From: Prostheceraeus crozeri
Lineage: Eukaryota; Platyhelminthes; Polycladida; Euryleptidae
Length of the DNA: 64,000 bases
Assembly: GCA_907163375.1 (NCBI GenBank)
Contig: CAJQUW010007959.1
Coordinates: forward strand, 62,001 to 126,000
Direction: 5' to 3'
Shown: positions 24,672-36,803 of the stretch, in pieces
How the letters are laid out: each line of letters begins with the position of its first letter
Numbering within the stretch: position 1 is the stretch's first letter
Notes under the pieces: generated by a model
The model's input: only the letters and a program-made list of their open reading frames with translations
The model's database searches: none
Told to the model about the DNA's origin: nothing
Translations under genes and position numbers: made by a program

Positions 24672-25195
24672 GTCGATCACCATTAGCGAATGTACATCCT
24701 GCGACGCATGACACCGTGCACGACGCCTCAAGAGTTCATCCAAATTTACAACGTGTTGATACGCTCCCTTATGGAATACGGCTCTCCAGCATTTATCGGT
24801 TTGTCCAAAGGGGACTTTACTAGACTGCAAGTTATTCAAAACCGCTGCCTCAAAATAAAGGGTTGTTCAAGTATGAATGATCTGACTCCAAGAAGAACTG
24901 CAGCTGCCTTGAAACTATTCGAACAAGTTGAGTCTGCACAAACTTCCATAAAGCACGCATTCCCAAGGTACTTAGCTAGTGGAAGAATCTCTGTGCCTTT
25001 CTGTCGAACATCTGTGCGTCGCAACTCTTTCTTCCCAAGAGTATGCATTTTAAAATCATCTACCTATTATGACTGACGTAGTTCCTTTAATTGATGCTGG
25101 CTAATTTTATGCTGAAGAAATGTAATTGACTTGTAACTTCTGATTTCCATTTGTGATTTAATTCAATATACACATTATCTCTCTCTCACACACAT
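24672..25195 (+). mobile_element. LINE 3'-end fragment inside LINE D
   Basis: The C-terminal part of a CR1-like RT: FIQIYNVLIRSLMEYGSPAF, LQVIQNRCLKIKGC, then the conserved tail GRISVPFCRTSVRRNSFFP ending at 25076, followed by an untranslated region. The same tail type recurs at 47771-47980 and 58550-58700. It separates the LINE D N-terminal piece from its endonuclease, so it is probably a 5'-truncated later insertion, although no clean target duplication was found. Confidence 0.6.
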
Positions 25196-27029
25196 TCCCG
25201 TCGTGAAACTCACAAACACCTTCAACCATTCTCTAACAAATTGTCCAACGTCTCAATCAGCGGGCCGTCAACTCCGTAAAATAGTGTGTACCGACGATCA
25301 AAAAACGAAGCCAAAAGAGAAGAGGACGATCCCAACCGTCATTCTGAGTAACGTCCGCTCAATATCTAACAAATTCGAAGAGATTGAAATCCTTTTCGGA
25401 ATTGTTAAACCTGAAGTCGCCGTGTATACTGAAACATGGCTGGACAGTTCATCTCCTGATTCATCTGTTAAAATTCCAAAATATTCAGTGACGAGGAGTG
25501 ATAAAAAAGAAAATGGAGGTGGAATAATCCTCTACGCACTTCTTTTCCTGTAAGTGTGTTGGACACTTTATTTCTCTTTGATCCAACTCAGACCGAAACT
25601 GAAACTCTCTCAGCTTACATTCACGAACTGAACTTATTTCTTTTATGTGTCTATCATTCTGTTTGGAACAACAAGCAGAAACATGAAGATGCTATCACTA
25701 TGATCACTGGTATCATCGATTTTATCCTTACATCCTCTTCTTATCCCTCCGATGTAAAAATCATTCTCTGTGGTGACTTCAATGATTTGCACAAATTCAC
25801 GGACAAAATTTGCAACGCCACTGACCTGCACTTAACTTCAACTGTTCCTACCCGAAACAACAAACCTTTGGATTTACTTTTTACCAATTATCTGTGTGAT
25901 TCTAAAACTTTACTGCGACCGCCCTTAGGGCGATCGGATCATTCTGCTTTGATCTGGACAACGTCCGCGACTAAGAATCTTCCGGTAAACAAGTGTGTGG
26001 TGAGAAAGTGTACGAAGGCGAACAAAGCGAGATTCAGTGAGTATCTGATTCGCATTAACTGGCATGGACTAGTCACCTCCATCCGATGCCTCGACGACGC
26101 TGCGTCTTGCTTCACAACCTGCCCCACAAGGACTGTAAGAATGCGCCACTCAGATCCTATATGGATGAAGCCATCTCTGAAAATCCTCATTAATGACCGC
26201 GACAAAGCATGCTGCGAGAAGAAATTGGGAAAGTTCCACAGACTACGGGACAAAGTACATCTGCTATTTGAAGGCTAAATTTGTCAATGACGCCACCGCT
26301 AACAGCAATTCACGAGACTTTTGGAATTCCCTCCGTATGACTGGCAGAATCTGCCGGAAGAAGAATTCACATTGTGACCTCAGCGCGCAGGAGTTTAGTG
26401 ATCACTTCTCATCTGTGCATCAAACTCCTACCAATGCATCTGTGCTCTTGTCTACAACTAATGAGAATTCCACTGCTTCTATTCCGCGCGTCCCTCTCCA
26501 GCTGAACAACTTTGAGGTAAAACAGGAGCTGTCGAAGATTAAAAAGAAAAGTTCTGGTCACGACAATCTACCTCATTGGATTTTTCGCGACTTCCGAACA
26601 GTCTTGGCGCCTGCTGTCACCAACATCTTTAACCGCAGCTTGGCAGAAGGCAAGGTTCCACAATATTTCAAAGAGGCCTACCAACTCCAAAATGTCAACA
26701 TCCAAAAAGCGTCGCTGATTACCGGCCTATTTCTCTACTACCATTGCTTTGGAAGGTTTTAGAGAAATTGGTCGCAAGATTTTGGATCACTCCATTTATG
26801 ACTGACATGGACTGCTCGCAATTTGCCTACATACAGGTACCTCGACCAGGCTCAGGAACTACGTGCGCACTTACTCTCATTTACAATAACATTATCCAAT
26901 TTCTCGACAGCGATTCAGGTGCAGTCAGGGTGCTTGCAGTGGACTTTGAAAAGGCTTTCGATCGCCTTCCTCATTCGACCATATTGACAACTGCAGTCAC
27001 TCAAGGCCTTCCTAAACAAGCAATGGGGT

Positions 27030-27639
27030 CACGCATCACGCATCCAAGAACACCTCAATTTAAATAATGAAACTAGCCATGTTGTCCTCCTTGCGAAGAA
27101 AAAACACAATGGGAGAATGGACATTCACTGGTCCTTACTGCACACGGGACTCCATCATAAAGCGAAGAGGAAGAAGCTTGAAGCATTATACATCCGTAAA
27201 CTATCAAACGAGTTCGAATTGATGAATGGATGCCGTGGAGTCTCTTTAACTTTGTCTTGAGTACCTCATTTTCTCTTCATTGAGCCTTCTTATACTTATG
27301 TATCATTGTTTATTTTCTTATTGAAATGATTGCTTGTTTTTATTGCCGTGTCGTATTTTATTTCATCTACGTAGTTACTGTCTACTTTTATTCAGTAGAG
27401 TGCTTGTTTCGACTTTTTATCTCAAAGGGTATTGACATTTAGTTGATAACTATTCACAACAGGTTCTTCATGCAGTCCTGCTATTGTAACATCATTCTGT
27501 GCTCTATTGCCACTGACGAAGGCGGAAGCCGAAATATTTGGCAGAATGATATAACTTTGGTATCCGAGAAATTTTTTTTTTTTCTTTCGAATTATGAATG
27601 ACCGGATACGTGGAGGACAGTCTACCTTGGCCACTTGCG
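27030..27639 (+). mobile_element. Penelope-like 3' fragment inserted in LINE D
   Basis: Flanked by a perfect 13-bp direct repeat CAAGCAATGGGGT (27017-27029 and 27640-27652), and the LINE D frame resumes exactly after the second copy. The insert encodes a short C-terminal peptide (HWSLLHTGLHHKAK, then LEALYIRKL and GVSLTLS before its stop near 27260) resembling the end of Penelope-like endonuclease proteins. A T-rich tract lies near 27570. It is 5'-truncated. Confidence 0.65.
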
Positions 27640-28386
27640 CAAGCAATGGGGTGGTTAGAAAGTGATTTACCTGAAAGACGGCAATGCATCCATCTGTCTT
27701 CATCTCTTTCTACGTGGTCCATTCTACCCCGTGGAGTGCCATAGGGCAGTGCCATTGGCTCCTACTTTTTCGTTTGGCGTCCTCTACCCTAAAACCTGCT
27801 CATCACAATTCATACATGATCAAGTATGCTGACGATGTTACGGTCCTACACTTCGTTCGACGGCAAAAAGATGACCGACTTCAATCAGAAGTTGACAATA
27901 TCCAGTCTTGGTCGTCTTGCATTTGACTAATTCTGAACAGTTCCAAATCCACGATTACAGATTGTGTGACAAAACGAACATTATCACTTCATACACCGAT
28001 GATAAATCACAACGAAATCTCACATTCGGACAGTGTAAAGTTACTTGGTGTCTTATTTGCCTCAGATTTGCTTTGGAACTGTCAGTTCAACTATGCGACT
28101 AAGAAGGCCAACCAAAGTTTGTTCATCATCAGAAATCTGAAACGCTCTGGTTGCAATCCTTCAATTATACGTCATGTTTACAATTCCCTAATCCGAACTA
28201 TTGTGATCTACTCTTATCCTGCTATCTGCAATGCTCCTCTCTATCTACACGAACAATTTTACAAAGTAGAGAGAAGAGTCATGCGCATTACACACGGGAC
28301 TTCGATTTGTTCTCTACAAACAGACGCCGATCGTCGGTGTCAATCCCTTTTTCCAAATATACACACGGAATGTAATCATCCTCTAA

Positions 28387-29196
28387 GGGGCCATCCATAA
28401 AGGACATCCGCAGAAAATTGACTATTTTTGACCCCCCTCTCCCCTCTGTCCGCAGGTGTCCGGATTTTCGGACCCCCCTCCCCCCGGACGTCCGCATTTA
28501 TAAGCCTTCAGTATTAGCTATGAAACTGAGTTACTATCACTTAAGTATTTAGTCTCGTTGCATCTTAGCCTTGTTTGCATCTTATTTTTCGTTTTGGTGC
28601 ATAGGCCTATATGTCTGTAACCTACATAATTTATTAGCATATTTCTTGACAGACGTACATGTTATAACAGAGCCTGTCAGATTTGTTGTGATGATCCTAC
28701 GTCAGCCACGGAATAATTTCAACCGATTTTCTTACTCAATCTTCAAATTTTTAAATTTTACATTCTTAAAAGACAGATTAAACACCTTCACAACGTACAT
28801 TCCAGTAACATATACTATGAAGCTTAATAACAGAAAAGCCAAACTCCCGTTTGAATACTATATACTACATGACAGCACATTTATAGATCTATACGACGAC
28901 ATTGTCTCATTGCCCGGCCAAGTGTGAGTGAGGCCCCCGTTGAGATGGCAAGATGGAACAATAGAATAACGAAACATCATTTGTTTCGTGAGATCGCAGA
29001 TTAACAAGTCATTAGTCTACCATTCCTTCACAGTGAAGAGATGAACTTAAAACGCTAACCATTCGGTGTCAAAAGTGATTTAACTTGTGAATAAGCGGAC
29101 GTCCGCTTTTTCTTGCCCCCTCCCCCTCTCTCCGTCCGTAACTGTCCGCATTTGACTGCCCCCCCCCCGCTGCGTACGTCCTTTATGGATGGCCCC
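28387..29196. mobile_element. Non-autonomous PIF/Harbinger-type element in LINE D
   Basis: The termini GGGGCCATCCATAAAGGAC are inverted at both ends and flanked by TAA (28384-28386 and 29197-29199), the 3-bp TWA duplication of PIF/Harbinger. The LINE frame around it (NHPLRVLFQS) is restored if the insert and one TAA are disregarded. Both ends carry long C-runs and repeated TCCG/CGGACGTCCG palindromes. Inside is an unassigned plus-strand frame of 118 codons (28571-28927) with no transposase motif. It is 810 bp long. Confidence 0.8.
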
Positions 29197-29396
29197 TAAG
29201 AGTCTTGTTCCAAAGCAGACAACCCACTCGGCGCAATCCACTAACTCTGCTCCGGCTCCCGCCGCAGTCGCGGACTCGGAGATTATCAAAATAGTTCATC
29301 AAGTTTTGCACGTGATGTAACAGCTCATTAAATGCATTGTAATCAACTCTTTCTGTGTTACGCTCTTGCCGCAATTCGCAAGATGAACAAAGTCGC

Positions 29397-29452
29397 TATT
29401 ATTATTATTTTCTTTATATTATCATTATTATTACTATTATTATTATTCTTAT
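29397..29452 (+). repeat. (ATT)n microsatellite, LINE D 3' tail
   Basis: Interrupted ATT/ATC trinucleotides immediately after the last LINE D homology. CR1-like LINEs typically end in short 3' microsatellites, so this probably marks the 3' terminus. Confidence 0.7.
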
Positions 29453-30165
29453 TGCCTGTGGAAATCTGATAAACAACTGTGTCGTTTGATGGACGATCTG
29501 CTTATATTTGAGAGAATAATTGAAGGAGTGTGATTCTTGCACAGAATTGTAGACGGCAATATATTGACCCTTCACAGACCGAGGTCATCTCTTGCATCAA
29601 TTGATTATTGCTTAAAATCAGCTCACTACAGGAACTTCTAATCTTCTTTATGTCAAGTTGAGGCTTCCCCATTTTTCAGGGATATCCATTGGACAAGGTT
29701 TCCATCCCCGGACGCATCTCATCCCACGGGATTTTTCAATTGTCGTCCCATGGGAGTCCTAAAGGCTCACGGACTTGATGGCATCATTTTCAGCAGCGTC
29801 GTGAGTCAGCTTGAATATACATTTCCTAAGTAGCAACTTAAGATATTAGTGTGTATCTATAAGCTACTTGTATTTTGGTGCATGCAATTAATATTCGGGA
29901 ACCGTTGTGTAAAAGTTCATTGACGCAATGAAGATTCCGATACAATGTTTTGCTCAATATAGAGATGCAGCATGTTGAGCAAAGCAACAAACAGGCCTGA
30001 AATTGCAACCTATGTGCGAATTCACCTTCTATACTAGCTAGTATATGTGCAACTGTCTCGTCTTGCTTCGGATACAAATTGATATGGCAACAAATCACTC
30101 TGATCACGTGCAGTGACAGTTTCCTTACTCAAGATTTCAATAGAACCTATTGAAATGATGCATCA
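29453..30165. other. Intergenic
   Basis: No gene was seen. Near 29665-29760 a GGGAT/ATCCC-rich patch resembles the ends of the hAT element at 4019 but lacks matching termini. Confidence 0.35.
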
Positions 30166-30600
30166 AAAAAATTGTTGATTTCATATACATAACATACCGG
30201 AAACATACATGAATCATATGAGAATCATATAAGTAAATAAAATTTCATGTATGTTTAATATATTAGTCACATACATGAATCATTCATGAGGAAATGATAT
30301 ATGAATTTTCATTTGATTTTCATGCATGAAACATGTATATGAAAACCAAATTTGTTCATATATATGATATTATATGATATTATATTATCCATTTTATATG
30401 ATATTATCGGAATTTTAATGTATGAAGTATATGTGAAAATTATATATGAATGACGAGATTATCACATATATGATTTTTCGTCTTTATCATATACATGAAA
30501 CCTATGTGAAACATATATATGAAGGTTGGGTCTTTCATATACATCATCTAGACCGAAGCTTCATGCATGAAACATGTATGAATAATGTCTCGTTGTCATG
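30166..30600. repeat. ATATATGA-rich cryptic repeat patch
   Basis: Dozens of overlapping variants of CATATATGAA, ATGTATATGAAA and ATGATATTATATG on both strands, without a fixed period. Smaller patches with the same words occur at 33670-33800 and 35040-35110. The material is low-complexity or a decayed palindromic element. Confidence 0.55.
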
Positions 30601-31837
30601 TGACATCGAGAGGCATGACATGCGAGGCTATAGGGACAGTGCAATGTGAAGCGTGACGCAGCTAGGCCAATCAGAATTGCTCTATTAGTCCGGCAGCCAG
30701 AACGAGTTTCTGCAGGGAACGAGGCCGAAAATAAGACTTTCACAGAATGCTGTACACCCTATTCCTACTGCGAATCGGCACGTCTGCCGAGTTCTAGTGA
30801 GTTCCTCTTCTTGTCAGACAGGATCAAAGAAAAACACATGTTAATCCAATGAGACGCAGATTGCAGTTTTTGGCCAAAATGAAATTTTCTGTATTTTCTC
30901 TGATTAAACGAAAAGTACTAAGCCCAGAGTCATAATTTTTGGCATGAAATGTCTTCAGGTCATTTCCTTTCATCTTTATGTATCCTTGTCAATAAAGCTA
31001 AACACATATAGATTTGGCGAGCCTCTTAATGTCGGTAAATACAAACATTTTGAGTACCTTTATCTACATTGAACCACATTGAACCACCATGCTTCGTGTC
31101 AATTGCGGCCGGCACATGTATAGCCTAGATGAGGAAAAGTCATTATTATATTTAATTAAAAGCAATAACTAACTATGCAATAAATTATCTTCAAATGATG
31201 CATTTACTTCTTTGTTTATGCACTCAAGTGCAAAGCTGAGCTTGTATTTATATAACTATTAACCTACCAAGCATAATTCGATCGTTTGAAATATTCAAGA
31301 TAAATATACATCAGACAAATTATTCAAAGTCAGCTTATATAACGTTGCCATAGATACTCCTTTCCAACTATCAAAATTGTATCTTAAATGTAAGAGCTAA
31401 GGTCTTAAGCAGATTAAATTGAAAAGTTTCACATGTTTATTTGACGTCACGTGACTAAACGGTTCAATATTTTGGTCTCGAAACTGAACTGCTAATCATA
31501 GGCCTACCGGTTTGTGCCATAGATAATCATGTAACCGCGTCAGTTTTAGCTTTACGCAGAGTTTTGCGACAGCCTAATTCTTAAATTGTCGTCACGACAA
31601 ATAGCTAAATTTGACTCGTTATGAAACAGAGTAACATGCCGGATTTTTTACTGTTTTCATCACCTTAAAAATCAGCGGACTTTCCATGTTATTGTTGGTT
31701 TGAAATGAATGTCTTTTTTGCTAAAAATAGTGATTGTTTGCGGCTAAATTTTGCTAACTATTAAGTAATGCGGCGATAGATAACATGACATCCTTACATT
31801 CTGCAATGAATACTATAATGCATTTTTTATCTTTCAG
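30601..31837. other. Intergenic
   Basis: No recognised gene. AATAAA at 30991-30996 is not linked to any coding sequence I can identify. Confidence 0.35.
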
Positions 31838-31942
31838 GGTAAGCTCCTTCTCAAAATCCTTTCTGAAAATCCCATTCAAGAAAGGACGATGTGTGAATTC
31901 AAAATTAAACTCACTCATGAGTTCATGAAGAGAAATGTGTGA
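31838..31942 (+). CDS. Candidate terminal exon, unknown protein
   Basis: A polypyrimidine tract and AG (TTTTTTATCTTTCAG, AG at 31836-31837) precede a 34-codon frame containing KLLLKILSENPIQERTM and FKIKLTHEFMKRNV, ended by TGA. AATAAA follows at about 31959. The layout is that of a last exon, but no upstream exon was identified and the peptide is unrecognised. Confidence 0.28.
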   Translation, partial: GKLLLKILSENPIQERTMCEFKIKLTHEFMKRNV

Positions 31943-31964
31943 GAAAATATTTTATGTCAATAAA

Positions 31965-33660
31965 GATATTGGATGACGTGATTTTTTTCATTGGAATTGG
32001 ACATGGTTGTATGGGAACCTGATTTACTATTGATTCTTGTACGCAATAAAGTGGCAAAAATCTTGTAAGACCTGTAACAAAATGCAAGTAGATAATTTTC
32101 AAAATAAGTAGATCTACTGAACAAATAACGTAAAATTACAGAAAAAGTCGTCAAAACACATAATTTCGCATGTTGAAGAAATGGCTGTAGGTCGTAGTAA
32201 AACGATGTAATTTTACGGACAAGTGCAGTTATTGCACTTATTTTTGTATGTAAAAGAAGATATTAGTCTCTGTAAAAACACCGAGAGTAGTACGTTAATC
32301 TACAGTAGGCCTACCTGCCGTCAACTAACGGACTCTAGCATAGTACTATCACGCGTTTTAGTCTGTTAATTTACAGAGCATCCGTCAACAAACTGACTAT
32401 AGCACGTGTTATTACGTGCTATACTATGTAAAACTTGAAAACGGATCCGGGTCCGTCCAGTAAAATACATGTGTCGGGTCCGTAATTTTGTTTCACGGAC
32501 CCGGGCCAGCTGTTTTTTTACAGAACTTCTTTACAGTGTAACCATTATTTCCAAATTCTAATAGAAAAGATAATCACAGGCCCTAATCCAAATACCATGA
32601 AAAATCCTTTAACTTATAGGGTATATTTATTACAAATCCTGATATCCAAGCCTAATTCGGTGCCAACTATCTAGCCTTAGCAACACAAACTGGTCACTTA
32701 TCTCTATCAAAAATCAAATGTAGCATAGTATTTCAATGCCCTAGGTTGTAACAATAAATAGGATCGGTAAAGTGCAAGAGGCTGTCTCTCGGTTCTTTCA
32801 GGTAGGCCTACAGGAGTGAAATTGTGTACGCCCATTCAGGTACCCAGTATGTATGAGAGATCTTCGTTAATCGATGATGTAATTTTTAAATATCTTCTGT
32901 GTAATATGTCACAATGAACAAATTCTAACATGAATTTTCCGGTTATGATCAATCTAGTGTTGATTATTTGCCCATAATAAGAGATCAACTGATTAGGTGA
33001 CCAAGTATATCAACTGTTGGGTACAGTGATGTTAGTAGGGTTCCTAATTATGTCGTAACCCGCACCGTAGTTATGCTTCCATGGTCCCTTGTATCAGATA
33101 TTATGCAAATAGCTCCCTTTCAGGACAGATGCCTTAATTAAGCAAAAACTGGAGTTTGACTTGCGTTCTAGATACTTTAAATCGTTTCAGTTTTAGATAA
33201 AGCTGTTCATGTTCATCATCACAGTTATCATTTCAATTCTAGATACATAGCCCTACATGTAGCTTACCATAAATCTACGAAATCTGATTGCAACTTCCAA
33301 ATGCCTCCTTTCAGAAATAAATTACATTCAGGAATGATACTCGAATAATGCTTCATTTCAGCTATCAAGAATTCGAAGACGAGGACGAAGAATAAGGATG
33401 CGGAGAATAAGAAAGAAGACGTCGAGTAATTGATCACAGACACAAATGGGACACTTTTGACAGTGACATTGACTTGTTGCAGCCAAACGATTTACTTGTA
33501 TAGAAGTTTCTACATTTTATCGCTAAGTGCTGTGGTACAATTAACGAAGTATCAGCTACGAATATTTCGTCTTCAGTATTGTGCAATTCTGCGTCAAAAG
33601 TTATTTTCCATTGTAGAAAGATGATTTAAGTACTGTTCTATGAGGAAAAAGAAAATAGCG
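31965..33660. other. Intergenic with a hairpin cluster
   Basis: Between about 32220 and 32540 several short perfect palindromes sit close together: GTGCAGTTATTGCAC, AGCACGTGTTATTACGTGCT, and CGGGTCCGT paired with ACGGACCCG. The cluster ends TTTTTTTACAGAACTTCTTTACAGTGTAA, a MITE-like terminus whose partner I did not find. Near 33370 a CAG-preceded acidic peptide (YQEFEDEDEE) is too short to call. Confidence 0.35.
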
Positions 33661-36299
33661 GCACACCATACGTATATGCATCATATGCCTTTTCATGTAA
33701 ATGAATCATATATTAATCATACATGAAACTTATATGGGCTAACAGCGGTTTTCGTATATGAATCATACTTTTTTCCCGTAACGTTCATATAACCCTTATC
33801 CTGTTAACCCTTATTAACCCGTACATTAACCCTTATCCGTATGAGTAAAACCGACTGCTTCAACCGTATACGTACACTGTAAATCGCTGGATACGAAAAT
33901 TACATACAAACATATACCAAAATTACATACAATTTGAAACTAACATCTGATACGAGATTCTGGTATGTCTTCAGAGATCTGGTATGTTTTTCATACCACA
34001 TCTCACTTACTTTAGTATGTGATTGGTATGTAGCGATGCGAACTATTCTATCTGTGATTGGCTGTTTTACACTGAAATACGAATTGTTGGTATGTTTTAT
34101 ATACGAGACCCGATGGAAATTCATCCTTATTCGTATGCCTCTGGTATCCATTTGGCATGTACAGCTTTAAGTCACATAGCAAAAAAATGTATGTATTACA
34201 TACTACTGTCAAATAACTTTTTCGGTAATACAAGTGGTGAATATTTTTTGTTTGATAGAGTGATATTTGAGTACATTAGATTTATTGCAAATCTTATGTT
34301 CCACGAATATGCGGTCGATGCTACTTGTCTAGCAACATTAACAGGACGTTTATTTAACTCTACTTTATGACCCAAGTTGATAAACATCATTTCATTTAAA
34401 CGATATCTTTAGTGAAATCATGTTGACTTATATATCTCAAACATGACTATTTTTGCGTTCATGAATTATAATGTGTTTTTATTTCGGATTGATAATATGC
34501 TTAATTTCAAAATTACATAATGCATAATTGTTGATGGCTGAATACTTATTGATTAGTCATTAAATGCCTTAGATTTAGGTGTATTAAAATCGAATTCAGT
34601 ATTGGAAGAATGACTTTTGAATGTCATTATCTCACTACTTACAGAACAGTAGCAACATTAGTGTGATCTTTATTGACAAAAGGCCTGAAATCAAGATACA
34701 ATATAGATTTTATGTCTTCACTGACTACCTATTGTAATACTCGTAGATATTGTATACTAGAATTTAACATAGATATCACAAACTAAAGCTTAACATAGAT
34801 ACAACGTGTTTTTGAAATATCAAATTATAAATCAGTAATTTTTCAACCAATAACTATTGAATGCTTATTAATACTTTACTTTTTTTCTATAATCAATAGC
34901 CATTTCAACCAAGAAAATGGAACTGATTGCATTGATTTATCAAAACCATTCAATTTATGCATCAAACATAACAATTTCATTGTGAAAATAGCACGGATTC
35001 TGTAACAATATGACAATAACTAAGTACCTAAGTAACTAAGTATACATTAAAGGTATATGAAAGCTGTAATAATCATATATATGATTCTTATATTATTTTT
35101 ATATGAAACCACGATTTTTTCCACACGGACTGCGCCTGCAAAGGAAATTGTCATGTTATAAATAACTTATTCCGACAACAAAGTACTGAAAATGATGTCA
35201 TGCCTCGTAGATATAGTAATTCATGACTTATTCTGCACACACAACAGCCTGGTCTTTAAATCCAATGATGGGATATATCCGTGCGTGTGTGTGTGTGTGT
35301 CCAGGCAGCTGATATCCCAACCATCAATATTTAATTATCTTTGCGCTCGTCATGATCGGAATGATGGCAAGCCGAACAAATTCGCCCGTGTCCAGTTCCC
35401 TCTATGATTAATGACATTTACTCAATCGCCTCTAATATGCTGTTGCACCTCTAATATACTACACACTGGAAGTCAGTTTCAAATGAAATTGGGTCTGCAT
35501 CGAAATTGTTGTCTTCATTAACTTAGGCCCTGCATGTTTCTGGCAATCTGTTGAGTTTGACGGCTCCTATATAGACTTCAGCATTTTGGATGAATTTCTT
35601 ATTAAGATAAGCTTAATTGTCAATTTTGAATTTTGATAAGCTTGCTAAACCGATGCTTTAAAATATTCAAAGTGTCAAAATACACTTAAATAATCTTTTT
35701 CATGTATTGATATTCGCATTGATATTCATGCATTGATATATTACATATATGCGGATTGTTCTCGTCCCAGGCCAATCCCGAGCCCCATTCCATTGGCCAT
35801 CCGTGAAATCCGCACAAGGTTTAGGAAAGATATCAGTCCAAAATTATGACAACAAAATTCTACCAATGCTGCCGTGGACAAAAACAGTTGCATAATAGTT
35901 TTTGCTGCAATTTCGAATAAAATTCAATGGATTGGCTAGCTAGGTGATGAGTTCAAAAACCTCACAGAAAATCATGACAAGAAGTCCACTCCTGCGATGT
36001 ACACCTATGCATGTCTTAACAAAGAACTTTGCATCTCTAATCGATGGTCAAATAAAATATCTCAAGAGTACGGTATTGGCTGAGAGCCTATTAAAAATTT
36101 GAACGCATTTATTTCACTAAGTCTCTTGTTCGTGAAAGTATGCCTAATCAGAACTATCAAACCTTTTTGAATAGACTTTGTTAGTCCTACATACAGTATA
36201 CATTTTATCCGGTTAACTATTTTGTTAAACAAGCACAGATGATACGGCTTGTAGTCCAGTAAGCTATCTATGAGATCTGAATGATTTTGCCACGATAGA
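33661..36299. other. Intergenic AT-rich DNA with GGTATGT motifs
   Basis: At 33885-34160, GGTATGT or its inverse ACATACC occurs repeatedly in both orientations, a decayed inverted-repeat patch. (GT)n lies at 35282-35300. No gene was recognised. Confidence 0.4.
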
Positions 36300-36477
36300 A
36301 GGGTTCATTATTCGCACTTTTTAATGATCAGAAAGTGGTTTATTTTCGTCAACCGATTCATATTATACATGTAACTTTATAACTTCAAATAACTTTTTGC
36401 TCTTAGTCAATTTTCAGACCTCAGCTTCAATTTCTCTGCATTTTCATGTCAACATGCAAGATAAGAGAGTGCATTGC
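36300..36477 (-). repeat. Dispersed repeat copy R1b
   Basis: The reverse-complement counterpart of 1-46 plus 522-655, lacking the 475-bp insert. It is therefore the empty-site version that defines that insertion. It lies about 40 bp outside the P-like transposon. Confidence 0.75.
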
Positions 36478-36752
36478 AAATGCGAACCTCATTAGTCAAG
36501 AATGAGGACAGGTCATTCTCATCTCATGGACTTCTAGATATATATGGCACCTGGACATGAAACTAATTTTCCTCTTTACATCTGGAGGCCAATGGCTGAC
36601 AGAAATTCTGGCTTTATTTTTGTTGTCTCATGGTTTATAGGCATTCACTATCAACAAATCAATTAATTTTTCGATTACATAAGCTAGCATATTCATATAT
36701 TCATTCGTACTATTTGAACACAATTCAATAAAGCAATATTCTCAGTAGCTAT

Positions 36753-36758
36753 TTTATT
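36753..36758 (-). promoter_or_regulatory. Poly(A) signal of the P-like transposase
   Basis: AATAAA on the minus strand, 46 bp beyond the stop codon and inside the element's terminal repeat-bounded interval. No other AATAAA lies closer to the stop. Confidence 0.5.
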
Positions 36759-36803
36759 ACACATGACTGTATGAGAGGAGTTCAAATAAATATGCAAATT
36801 TAC

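Larger units (their letters stand above)
24443..29450 (+). mobile_element. LINE D, CR1-like non-LTR retrotransposon with three insertions
   Basis: N-terminal piece at 24443-24670 (YSIEELQRIRDQGCVCV). APE endonuclease at 25320-26280: VILSNVRSISNKFEEIE, VYTETWLDSS, CGDFNDL, GRSDHSALIW. RT: KKKSSGHDNLPHWIFRD (about 26540), VDFEKAFDRL as motif A (about 26940), LPRGVP-GSAIGS as motif B (about 27725), KYADDVTVLHF as motif C (about 27830), and a C-terminal region to 29300. It shares block order and many residues with LINE E at 48300-51345 and is clearly the same family. Several frame changes are present. The 3' end is an (ATT)n tail at 29397-29450. It is interrupted at 24672-25195, 27030-27639 and 28387-29196. 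Confidence 0.82.
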
